Assembly: GCA_040752975.1 (NCBI GenBank)
Contig: JBFMHF010000006.1
Location: forward strand, 1-64,000
Source: JADLDB01 sp040752975
GTDB taxonomy: Bacteria; Myxococcota; Myxococcia; Myxococcales; Myxococcaceae
Length of the DNA stretch: 64,000 nt
Direction: 5' to 3'
Part shown: positions 10,827 to 19,004 of the stretch, piece after piece
How the letters are laid out: each line of letters opens with the position of its first letter
How positions within the stretch are numbered: the stretch's first letter is position 1
Notes under the pieces: generated by a model
What the model was told of the DNA's origin: nothing
Seen by the model: only the letters and a program-made list of their open reading frames with translations
Databases searched by the model: none
Position numbers and translations under genes: made by a program

Positions 10827-11858
10827 ATGACTCCGTCCTTCACCGGCCACCGGTGCGAAGAGCACCAGCACCCGCACGCAACGGTGCCGCTGCGCCACGA
10901 CTGGACGCTGGCCGAAGCGAAGGCGCTGTACGAGCTGCCGCTCCTCGAGCTCGTCTACCGGGCCCAGACGGTCCACCGAGCCGTGTGGAAAGAGAACAAG
11001 GTGCAGCTGTGCAGCCTCCTGTCGATCAAGACCGGCGGTTGCCCGGAGGACTGCGCGTACTGCCCGCAGGCCGCGCGCTACAAGACGGGCGTCGAGGCCG
11101 AGAAGCTGCTGTCCGTGCCCGAGGTGCTGGCCGCCGCGAAACAAGCGCGCGAGGCCGGCGCGACGCGCTTCTGCATGGGCGCCGCGTGGCGGGAGGTGAA
11201 GGACGGGCCGCAGTTCGACTCCGTGCTGGACATGGTGCGCGGGGTGAAGGCGCTGGGCATGGAGGCCTGTTGCACCCTGGGCATGCTGACGGACTCGCAG
11301 GCGCGCCGCCTCAAGGAAGCCGGCCTCGACGCGTACAACCACAACCTCGACACCAGCGAGCAGCACTACGGCGACATCATCTCCACCCGCACGTACCAGG
11401 ATCGCCTCGACACCCTGGCGCGCGTGCGCGACGCGGGTATCGGCGTGTGCTGCGGCGGCATCATCGGCCTCGGCGAGTCGCTCGACGACCGCTGCCAGAT
11501 GCTCGTCACCCTCGCCAACCAGCCGAAGCACCCCGAGTCGGTGCCCATCAACGCCCTGGTCCCGGTGAAGGGCACGCCGCTCGCCGACCAACAGCGCGTC
11601 GACCCGCTGGAGATGGTCCGGATGATCGCCGTCGCCCGCCTCATGCTGCCCGCGTCGATGGTGCGCCTCTCCGCCGGGCGCGCGCAGATGACCGAGGAGG
11701 CGCAGCTGCTCTGCATGCTGGCCGGCGCCAACTCCGTCTTCTTCGGCGAGCGCCTCCTCACCACGGGCAACCCCGAGTACCAACAGGACATGGCGCTGTT
11801 CGAGCGCGCGGGCGTCAAGCCGCTGGAGCCCAACGTCGACAAGCCGGTGCCGCAGTAG
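10827..11858 (+). CDS. bioB: biotin synthase BioB
   Basis: Radical-SAM enzyme that inserts sulfur into dethiobiotin, the last step of biotin synthesis. 343 residues. The SAM iron-sulfur cluster motif CPEDCAYC gives C72, C76 and C79. Conserved runs YNHNLDTS, GGIIGLGES and LSAGRAQM (arginine of the 2Fe-2S site) are present. A GGAGAG ribosome site precedes the ATG. It is the first gene of a tight bioB-bioF-bioA operon: bioF starts on the base after its stop codon. Confidence 0.98.
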   Translation: MTPSFTGHRCEEHQHPHATVPLRHDWTLAEAKALYELPLLELVYRAQTVHRAVWKENKVQLCSLLSIKTGGCPEDCAYCPQAARYKTGVEAEKLLSVPEVLAAAKQAREAGATRFCMGAAWREVKDGPQFDSVLDMVRGVKALGMEACCTLGMLTDSQARRLKEAGLDAYNHNLDTSEQHYGDIISTRTYQDRLDTLARVRDAGIGVCCGGIIGLGESLDDRCQMLVTLANQPKHPESVPINALVPVKGTPLADQQRVDPLEMVRMIAVARLMLPASMVRLSAGRAQMTEEAQLLCMLAGANSVFFGERLLTTGNPEYQQDMALFERAGVKPLEPNVDKPVPQ

Positions 11859-13064
11859 ATGAGCCAGCCCGTCGACACCTGGGCGCGGGAAGAGCTCGCT
11901 TCGCTCGAGGCGAAGGGCCTGCGCCGTCACCTCGAGCCGCTCGAGTCGCCGCAGGGGCCGCGGATTCGGGTGGGCGGGCGCGAGTACGTGAACTTCTCGT
12001 CCAACGACTACCTCGGCCTGGCCAACGACGCACAGGTGAAGGAAGCGGCGCGGGAAGCGGTGCTGCGACACGGCGTCGGCTCAGGCGCCTCGCGGCTCAT
12101 CGTCGGAGACACCGAGGCGCACCAGGCGCTGGAGCGCGCGGTGGCGGACTTCGAGGAGACCGAGGCGGCGCTGCTCTTCAACTCGGGCTACGCGGCGAAC
12201 GTCGGCGTGCTGTCGGCGCTGGTCGGCCCGGGAGACGTGGTCTTCTCCGATGCGCTCAACCACGCGTCGCTCATCGATGGGTGCAGGCTGGCGAAGGCCA
12301 CTGTCGTCGTCTTTCCGCATCGGGACGTCGGCGCGCTCGAGGCGTTGGTGGCGACGCACCCGGGCCGGCGCCGGCTGGTGGTGACGGATGCGATCTTCTC
12401 GATGGACGGCGATCGCGCCCCGCTCCTCGCCCTCTCGGAGTTGTGCCGCCGCGAGGGCCTCGGGCTGCTCGTCGATGAAGCGCACGCCACCGGAGTCCTC
12501 GGAGCGCGCGGGGCCGGGCTGTGCGAGGCCACCGGCGTCAGGCCAGACGTCCTGATGGGCACGCTGTCGAAGGGGCTCGGCTGTGTCGGCGCGTACGTGG
12601 CGGGCTCGGCGGCGCTGCGGGACCTGCTTTTCAACAAGGCGCGCTCGCTCGTCTTCTCCACGGCGCTGCCTCCGGCGATGTGCGCGGCGGCCCAGGCGGC
12701 CCTGCGCCGGGTGCAGGAGGATTTGTCGCTGCGCGCGGCGCTCTGGCGGAACATCCACGCCTTCTCCAGCGGGCTGCGCGCCCTGGGCCTGCCGGCGCAC
12801 GAGGACTCGCCCATCTTCTCCCTGGTGCTGGGGGAGCCCGAGCGTGCGCTGGCTGCGTCGAGGAGCCTCCGGGAACAGGGCCTCCTGGTGAAGCCGATCC
12901 GGCCGCCGACGGTGCCGGTGGGGACCTCACGGCTTCGCGTCGCGCTGTCGGCCGGGCACAGGCTCGAGGACGTCGAGCGCCTCCTCGCTGCGTTGAGCCG
13001 ACTGCTCTCCGCCTCTTCCTTCGCGGCAGACGGGAAGCCTGGCCACCGCCCGGAGGCCCGGTGA
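11859..13064 (+). CDS. bioF: 8-amino-7-oxononanoate synthase BioF
   Basis: PLP enzyme that joins pimeloyl-ACP/CoA with alanine, the first ring-building step of biotin synthesis. 401 residues. Shows FSSNDYLGLA near the N-terminus, GVGSGASRLIVGD, the cofactor-contacting DEAHATG (206-212) and the Schiff-base lysine K238 in SKGLGCVG. Starts directly after the bioB stop and overlaps the bioA start by 4 bp (GTGA), so all three genes are one translational unit. The last 25 residues are non-conserved. Confidence 0.96.
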   Translation: MSQPVDTWAREELASLEAKGLRRHLEPLESPQGPRIRVGGREYVNFSSNDYLGLANDAQVKEAAREAVLRHGVGSGASRLIVGDTEAHQALERAVADFEETEAALLFNSGYAANVGVLSALVGPGDVVFSDALNHASLIDGCRLAKATVVVFPHRDVGALEALVATHPGRRRLVVTDAIFSMDGDRAPLLALSELCRREGLGLLVDEAHATGVLGARGAGLCEATGVRPDVLMGTLSKGLGCVGAYVAGSAALRDLLFNKARSLVFSTALPPAMCAAAQAALRRVQEDLSLRAALWRNIHAFSSGLRALGLPAHEDSPIFSLVLGEPERALAASRSLREQGLLVKPIRPPTVPVGTSRLRVALSAGHRLEDVERLLAALSRLLSASSFAADGKPGHRPEAR

Positions 13065-14407
13065 CGAGCGCGCGAACCAGGGAACTGCTCGCCCTCGACG
13101 CGGCGCACGTCTGGCACCCCTTCACCCAGATGCAGGGCTGGCTCGCCGACGAGCCGCTCGTCATCGAGCGCGCCGAGGGCAACTGGCTCATCGACACCGA
13201 CGGCCAGCGGTGGCTGGACGGCATCTCGTCGCTGTGGGTGACGGTCCACGGCCACCACGTGCGCGAGCTGGACGACGCGGTGCGCGCGCAGCTGGACAAG
13301 GTGGCCCACTGCACGTTGCTGGGCCAGGCCAACGTGCCGTCCATCGAGCTGGCGCAGAAGCTGGTCTCGCTGGCGCCGAAGGGGCTGACGCGCGTCTTCT
13401 ACTCGGACTCCGGCAGCACCTCGGTGGAGATCGCCGTCAAGCAGGCGTACCAGTACTGGCAGTTGATCGGCCGGCCCGAGAAGCGCCGCTTCATCGCGCT
13501 CGACGAGGCGTACCACGGGGACACGGTGGGCTCCGTCTCGGTGGGGGGCATGGCGCTGTTCCACGAGCGCTTCCGCGACCTCCTCTTCCCCGTCGAGCGC
13601 ATCCCCACGCCGCACGCCTACCGTTGGCCGGGGAAGGACGTGTTGGGTGAGTCGCTCGCCGCCCTGGAGCGGCTCCTCGCCGAGAAGGCCGACACCATCG
13701 CCGGCCTCGTCATCGAGCCGCTCGTCCAGGGCGCCGCCGGGATGCTGGTGCAGCCGAAGGGCTACTTGAGGCGCGTCGCGGAGCTCTGCCGCGCGCACGA
13801 CGTGCTGCTCATCTGCGACGAGGTGGCCACGGGCTTCGGGCGCACGGGGACGATGTTCGCCGTCGAGCAGGAAGGCGTGACGCCGGACTTCCTGTGCCTC
13901 GCGAAGGGCCTCACTGGAGGCTACCTGCCGCTGGCCGCGACGCTGTCCACCGAGCGCATCTACCGCGCCTTCCTCGGCCGCTTCGACGAGGCGAAGACCT
14001 TCTTCCACGGGCACACCTACACGGGCAATCCGCTCGCCTGCGCCGTCGCGCTGGCCAACCTGGAGCTCTTCGAGAAGCGAAGGACGCTGGAGGCGATGCG
14101 CCCGGCCATGGACGAGCTGGCGCGGGGCCTCGAGCGGGTGGCGACCCTTCCCCACGTCGGCGAGGTGCGCCGCGTCGGCATGATGGCGGGCGTCGAGCTG
14201 GTGAAGGACCGGGCGACGAAGGCGCCGTACGACTTTGGCGAGCGCACGGGCTTCAGGGTGTGCCTGGCCGCGCGCAGGCACCAGGTCCTCCTCCGCCCGC
14301 TGGGCAACGTGGTGGTGCTGATGCCGCCGTTGTCGCTCACGGTTGCGGAAGCCCAGCGGCTCACCACCGCGCTCTTCGAGGCCATCTCCGAGGTCACCGC
14401 GCGATGA
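13061..14407 (+). CDS. bioA: adenosylmethionine--8-amino-7-oxononanoate aminotransferase BioA
   Basis: Class III PLP aminotransferase that makes 7,8-diaminononanoate. 448 residues from the GTG at 13061, which overlaps the bioF stop. It has WHPFTQMQ near the N-terminus, DSGSTSVEIA, the aspartate motif DEVATGFGRTG (253-263) and the PLP lysine K282 in AKGLTGGYLPLAA. These match BioA rather than general aminotransferases. The next enzyme, BioD, is not in this window, nor are bioC or bioH, so the pathway is completed elsewhere. Confidence 0.95.
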   Translation: MTSARTRELLALDAAHVWHPFTQMQGWLADEPLVIERAEGNWLIDTDGQRWLDGISSLWVTVHGHHVRELDDAVRAQLDKVAHCTLLGQANVPSIELAQKLVSLAPKGLTRVFYSDSGSTSVEIAVKQAYQYWQLIGRPEKRRFIALDEAYHGDTVGSVSVGGMALFHERFRDLLFPVERIPTPHAYRWPGKDVLGESLAALERLLAEKADTIAGLVIEPLVQGAAGMLVQPKGYLRRVAELCRAHDVLLICDEVATGFGRTGTMFAVEQEGVTPDFLCLAKGLTGGYLPLAATLSTERIYRAFLGRFDEAKTFFHGHTYTGNPLACAVALANLELFEKRRTLEAMRPAMDELARGLERVATLPHVGEVRRVGMMAGVELVKDRATKAPYDFGERTGFRVCLAARRHQVLLRPLGNVVVLMPPLSLTVAEAQRLTTALFEAISEVTAR

Positions 14408-14495
14408 ACGGACGGTGGGTGGGTGCACGAGGCTGGGGCGAGCAGCGCTGACTCCGCTTCCGCTGGACGGGTTTCGGGGTAAGCACCCGCCCCGC

Positions 14496-16100
14496 GTGGA
14501 ACGCTGGCGCACACCGAAGGTCGGCTACGCCCTGATGGCGGCGCTGTACCTGTTGTCCTTCCCGTACCACCCGGGCCTGCGCTCGCCCAATGAGCTGTGC
14601 CGGCTGTGGCAGTCGCGCGCCATCGTCGACCACGGCGTCCTCAACCTGAACGCCACGCTGCAGCAGTTCGGCATGGTGGGCGACCTCTCGTGCACCCTCA
14701 CCGTGCAGGAAGGCGATCGCCAGGTGTTGAGGCCCTGCGTGGGCCCGGACGCCCCGCGCGGAGGCAACGTCGTCGCGCGCTTCTACTACCCGTCGAAGGC
14801 GCCGTTGCTCTCGTTCCTCGGCGCGCCCGTCTACTGGGTGCTGTCGAAGGTGCACGCGCCCGTCTCCGAGTTGACGCAGGTCTTCTGGAGCCGTCTGTTC
14901 CTCACCGTCCTGCCCTCCCTGCTGATGCTGGTGCTGCTGCGCCGCTTCCTGGGCGCGTACGTCAGCGCCTCGGTGGCCGACGTGGCGACCGTCACCTACG
15001 GGCTGGGCACCATGGCCTTCAGCTACGCCGAGTCCTTCATGAGCCACCAGGTGACGGCGGCGCTGCTCTTCGCGACCTTCTACGTGGCGTGGCGGATCGA
15101 GCGCGGCGAACTGAAGGACGTCGCGTACCTCGGCGCCGGCGCGCTGGCGGGCCTCGTGGTGATGTCCGAGTACACCGGAGCGCTGGGCGTCGTCTGCGTG
15201 TCGGCGTACGTCGTCGCGTCGCGCTGGAAGAAGTGGGGCGCCCTGGCGAAGGCGGTGGGTTTCGTCGTGGTCGGCGCGCTGCCCTTCCTCGGCGCGGTGA
15301 TGGCGTACCACCAGGCGTGCTTCGGGGGCCCGCTGGTGAGCGGCTACAAGTTCTTGAACGACGCCGCCTACCAGGGCTGGCACCAGGGCGGCTTCCTCGG
15401 CATCCGCCTGCCGGACCTGAACGCCTTCGTGCTGTCGTTTTTCTCGCCGCTGCGCGGGCTGTTCGCGCTGTCACCCTTCCTGCTGGTGAGCTTCTTCGGG
15501 CTCAAGGACACGCGTGCGAAGGACAAGCCCATCTTCGTGATGCTGGTGGCGCTGCTGGCGGCCAACGCGTACTTCACGTCGTCCTTCACGTACTCCTCGT
15601 GGGGCTGGACGGTGGGCCCCAGGCACCTCACGCCGCTGGTGCCCTTCCTCATCCTGCCTGTGGCGCTGGTGGTGGAGCGGCTCCAGGCCACGCCATCGCC
15701 GGCCGGGCGCACCTGGGCGCTGGGGATGTGCGTGTCGAGTGTGCTGGCCACCGGGCTGGTGGGCTTCGTCAACTACGTACCGGACGACGTCTCCACGTCC
15801 CTCTGGGGGCTGGCCGTGCCCCTCCTCGGAGACGGCTTTTTCCCGGTGTCCTGGTTGGCGGCCGTCATCCCCAACCCGATCTCGGGCCTCCTCCTGGTGG
15901 TGCTGCTCGCCGCGGTGACAGCGTGGCTCGCGACGAAGAGCGTGGAGCTGAAGGCGCTGCCGCTCCTCCTCGTGGTTGCGCTGGTGGCGCACTTCGGAAT
16001 CCTCCGGCTCGCGACCCGCTCTGACGCGCACGACGAGGGCGCGAAGAAGTTCCTCGAGAGCGTCTGGGTGGCGCCCAACGGCGTGAAGCTGCCCTTCTGA
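14496..16100 (+). CDS. multi-pass membrane protein, GT-C glycosyltransferase-like
   Basis: About 534 residues with roughly ten membrane helices. The first periplasmic loop has PNELCRLWQSRAIVDHG, the kind of acidic-start loop seen in GT39/PMT-like membrane glycosyltransferases that use polyprenyl-linked sugars. GWTVGPRHLTPLVPFLILP is typical of late helices in such proteins. The start is taken at the GTG 14496; the frame is open upstream but that part reads as a shadow of bioA. It converges on the next gene with only 2 bp between stops. Donor and acceptor are unknown; a role in surface glycan or lipoprotein decoration is inferred. Confidence 0.78.
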   Translation: MERWRTPKVGYALMAALYLLSFPYHPGLRSPNELCRLWQSRAIVDHGVLNLNATLQQFGMVGDLSCTLTVQEGDRQVLRPCVGPDAPRGGNVVARFYYPSKAPLLSFLGAPVYWVLSKVHAPVSELTQVFWSRLFLTVLPSLLMLVLLRRFLGAYVSASVADVATVTYGLGTMAFSYAESFMSHQVTAALLFATFYVAWRIERGELKDVAYLGAGALAGLVVMSEYTGALGVVCVSAYVVASRWKKWGALAKAVGFVVVGALPFLGAVMAYHQACFGGPLVSGYKFLNDAAYQGWHQGGFLGIRLPDLNAFVLSFFSPLRGLFALSPFLLVSFFGLKDTRAKDKPIFVMLVALLAANAYFTSSFTYSSWGWTVGPRHLTPLVPFLILPVALVVERLQATPSPAGRTWALGMCVSSVLATGLVGFVNYVPDDVSTSLWGLAVPLLGDGFFPVSWLAAVIPNPISGLLLVVLLAAVTAWLATKSVELKALPLLLVVALVAHFGILRLATRSDAHDEGAKKFLESVWVAPNGVKLPF

Positions 16101-16102
16101 CG

Positions 16103-16654
16103 TCACCGCCCGCGCTGGATCCGCTGCACGGCCTGGGCGACCCACCGGCCAGTGCTGTTGAGGGACGTGGTCCGGCCACTCTTCAACCGCAGCGTGAGGC
16201 TGGTGAAGGTCTGCTTGCGCGTTCGGATGACGGTGGTGTCCGCGCTGGCGATGTCCGCGTAGCGCAAGAGCTTCACCTTCCGCCCGCGTACCACGGCCAG
16301 CGCTGTGTCGAGCGCCGCGTAGCCGCAGCGCCCCTTGCAGCGCACCATCTGGACGGTCGCCCAGGCGCCGACGGCGAGCGAGACCGGCACCCCGAGGATG
16401 GACGGCGTGGTGAGGAAGGACGTCGGGTACATCAGGAAGAACTGGAGTTCCTCGGCTTCCGGGAGTGAGCCCGTGGCGAGATCCCAGATCGACGCGACGA
16501 GCCCGACGGCGCTCCCCACCAGGAAGAAGAGCCACAACGCCAGCATGTCCTGGTAGTCGGACTCGAAGGCGCTCGAGGGAGCAGCCAGGAGCCCTTCCAG
16601 CTCCGCCCGCAGCGTCGGGTCCATTCGCCGCAGCGTCGTCTTCTCCCAGGCCAT
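16103..16654 (-). CDS. small membrane protein
   Basis: 183 residues from the ATG at 16654 (an in-frame ATG at 16693 is also possible). A soluble N-terminal helix (RAELEGLLAAP...) is followed by two membrane segments (about 35-60 and 77-105), then a cytosolic domain (about 110-183) of beta-strand character: KVKLLRYADIASADTTV and FTSLTLRLKSGRTTSLN, resembling small PH-like membrane-associated domains. Function unknown. It diverges from the START-domain gene. Confidence 0.68.
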   Translation of the reverse strand: MAWEKTTLRRMDPTLRAELEGLLAAPSSAFESDYQDMLALWLFFLVGSAVGLVASIWDLATGSLPEAEELQFFLMYPTSFLTTPSILGVPVSLAVGAWATVQMVRCKGRCGYAALDTALAVVRGRKVKLLRYADIASADTTVIRTRKQTFTSLTLRLKSGRTTSLNSTGRWVAQAVQRIQRGR

Positions 16655-16812
16655 GCCCGACAGCCTACGCGTGCGGCGATGGAACCGCAGCACGCTCTGC
16701 CCGCTCCACGTGCGCGACGGCGCCGCGGTGTGAGGTGTCTCGCGAGCCCGAGAAGGCGAGCGCTGCGTGGACGCGTCGTCCTGGAAGCCGGCGTCGCCGC
16801 AGAGGGTCCGTT

Positions 16813-17424
16813 ATGGTGGGGTGGACCGTGCGTTCGCTCTACCTCGTCCTCCTGGTTGGCTCGACCGCTTCCGCCGCCGACTGGCGCGCCGACGGCGAGG
16901 TGGACGGCGTGAAGATCGAGCTGCGGCCGGTGGAAGGCTCGAAGTTCGAGGAAGCGCGGCTCACCACCACCAGCGACGCGCCGCTGGCTGCGCTGTGCGA
17001 CGCCGTGCTGGGAAAGAACGCGCCTCCGGCCGAAGAAGATGGGGTGAAGAAGCGTGAGGTGCTGAAGGACACCGACACCGAGCGCATCACCTACGAGCAG
17101 CTCGCCCTGCCGCTGGTGAGCGATCGCGACTACGTGCTGCACCTCAAGGTGGAGAAGCCCGCGTCGAGCGGCCGCTGCGAGATCTCCGTCACCACCGAGG
17201 ACGATCCCGCGCATCCCCCGGCGCCCGGTCACGTGCGCATGAAGTTCATCCGGGCCTACTGGACGCTGGTGCCGAACGAGAAGGGCACGGTCGACATCAC
17301 CTACGTCCTCCACAGCGATCCCGGCGGCAGCGTGCCCGCCATCTTCACCCGCCTCGGCGCCCGGAGGGCCGCCGTCGACTCGATGAAGAAGATCCTCGCC
17401 CGCGCGAAGGCTCCGACGCCCTGA
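16813..17424 (+). CDS. exported START-domain (lipid-binding) protein
   Basis: 203 residues with an N-terminal signal peptide (RSLYLVLLVGSTASA, cut before ADW). The mature part follows the START/SRPBCC pattern: DWRADGEVDGVKIELRPVEGS..., LPLVSDRDYVLHLK, GHVRMKFIRAYWTLVP and a final amphipathic helix containing RAAVDSMKK. START domains bind hydrophobic ligands such as sterols or phospholipids in a closed cup. The start is the ATG at 16813, just before the signal sequence. Ligand unknown; the presence of a sterol cyclase elsewhere in the window makes a sterol ligand conceivable but unproven. Confidence 0.82.
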   Translation: MVGWTVRSLYLVLLVGSTASAADWRADGEVDGVKIELRPVEGSKFEEARLTTTSDAPLAALCDAVLGKNAPPAEEDGVKKREVLKDTDTERITYEQLALPLVSDRDYVLHLKVEKPASSGRCEISVTTEDDPAHPPAPGHVRMKFIRAYWTLVPNEKGTVDITYVLHSDPGGSVPAIFTRLGARRAAVDSMKKILARAKAPTP

Positions 17425-17563
17425 CTCCGCGGGGTTGAGGCCGAGGGTGATGCTCTCCAGGCAACAGTCGCTTCTCTGGCGCTGAGAGAATCGCAACGCG
17501 TTGCGCCGTGTGGCGATACCCCGGACGCACCTGAAGAAAAGGGGGCGCTTCCGGGAGGTCGCC

Positions 17564-19003
17564 ATGGTGCGCACGACGCTTTTCGCTGCACTCTTCTTCG
17601 TTTCCGCCTGCGGCATTGCCAGCGGCTCCAGCACCGAGGACCAGGAGGTGAACGCCAGCTCGCGGCTCGACGCAGCCCGCCGCCTGTGGTTCGCCCCCAA
17701 CGTGGGCGCCCGCGACACCCTGCGCCTCTTCCAGGAGCCCGACACCTGGAGCCAGGCGCGCGATCGCCTCGGGGTGTTTCAGTTCTACGCGCAGAACCTC
17801 GCGGCGATGCAGCCGTCGCAGTGCGCCACCTGCAACGACGTGCTGATGCCCAACCTCGAGGCCGTGGATGCGTTCCGTAAGCTCGCGGCGTGGGACGTGG
17901 CGATCGCCTTCGAGATGGGATCCGTCAAGCACCACACCTGCGAGGGCGAGCGCGCCGCCGAGTTCGGGGCGTACGTCGTCGACCAGGTCGCCCTTCGCGG
18001 AGGCAGCGTCGCCTTCATCGCGATGGACGAGCCGTACGCCGGCGGCAACATGCAGGTGGGCGCGGAGAACTGCCGCTACACGCGCGACCAGAGCGCGGAT
18101 CAAGTGGCGCGCTTCGTCCAGCGCCTCGCCGAGCGTGCCCCCGGCGTGCGCGTCGGTGACATCGAGCCCTACCCGTATTTCAAGGTGGGCGACCTGATGG
18201 CGTGGGTGGACGCGCTGCGCGCCCGGGGCGTCGACCTCGCCTTCTTCCACGTGGACATCGATCGCAACCACGTGAAGAACATCCGCGCGGACGTCTTCGG
18301 CGACTTGAGGAAGCTGCAGCAGTTCCTCACGGAGCGGGGGATTCCCATGGGCGTCATCTTCCAGGCGCACGAACTCGAGGTGCCTACGCGGAGCGACGAG
18401 CAGCACTACGACGTGGTGCTCAAGCACGCCCAGGACACGAAGAGCCGCGCCGGTACGCCAGATCACGCCATCGTGCAGAGCTGGTTCCACGTGGACGGAC
18501 AGAACACCGTACCGAACAACCTCCCGTTCGAAGGGAAGGGGCACACGCGGCTGCTGTTCGACGTGGGCAGCGTCTTCGGGTTCACCGGCATGCCGGGCCC
18601 CGCGCCCACTCCGACGCCCACGCCGACACCCGCTCCGACTCCGACTCCGACACCTACGCCCGTCACCGGGGACGAGGCGACGGTGAAGGTGGCGCACGCG
18701 TACCGGGGCATCCTCGGGCGCGACGCGGATCCGGGCGCGAGCGGCTGGGCCGATGCCCTTCGGCGGGGTCAGAGCTCGGCGTGGCTGTGCACCCAGTTGG
18801 CAGCGAGCGACGAGTTTCGCATCACCCGGGGCGGCCTGGGCCCTGACGAGCTGGCCGCGGAGCTGTACCGCGGCATCCTCGAGCGGGAAGGCGACGAAGG
18901 AGGCCTCGCAGGTACGGCCTCGGAGATCGCCGCGGGTCGGCTGGGCGTGCGCGCTGGCGCCATGCTGGACAGCCCCGAGTTCCGCGAGCGCTTCCTCCGC
19001 TGA
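17564..19003 (+). CDS. lipoprotein with glycosidase-like TIM barrel and DUF4214-type domain
   Basis: 479 residues. Lipoprotein signal ending VSAC (C16). Residues 40-345 read as a beta/alpha barrel with acidic strand ends FIAMDEP (E156) and GDIEPYP (E201), as in clan-A glycoside hydrolases; this is inference. A Pro-Thr repeat linker (about 345-367) leads to a C-terminal domain (370-470) with two AYRGILGRDADPGASGW-type repeats, typical of DUF4214, a surface-associated helical domain. A GGGAGG ribosome site precedes ATG 17564. The stop is 1 bp from the next start, so it is coupled to the histidine kinase that follows. Probably acts on a surface or extracellular glycan. Confidence 0.8.
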   Translation: MVRTTLFAALFFVSACGIASGSSTEDQEVNASSRLDAARRLWFAPNVGARDTLRLFQEPDTWSQARDRLGVFQFYAQNLAAMQPSQCATCNDVLMPNLEAVDAFRKLAAWDVAIAFEMGSVKHHTCEGERAAEFGAYVVDQVALRGGSVAFIAMDEPYAGGNMQVGAENCRYTRDQSADQVARFVQRLAERAPGVRVGDIEPYPYFKVGDLMAWVDALRARGVDLAFFHVDIDRNHVKNIRADVFGDLRKLQQFLTERGIPMGVIFQAHELEVPTRSDEQHYDVVLKHAQDTKSRAGTPDHAIVQSWFHVDGQNTVPNNLPFEGKGHTRLLFDVGSVFGFTGMPGPAPTPTPTPTPAPTPTPTPTPVTGDEATVKVAHAYRGILGRDADPGASGWADALRRGQSSAWLCTQLAASDEFRITRGGLGPDELAAELYRGILEREGDEGGLAGTASEIAAGRLGVRAGAMLDSPEFRERFLR

Positions 19004-19004
19004 G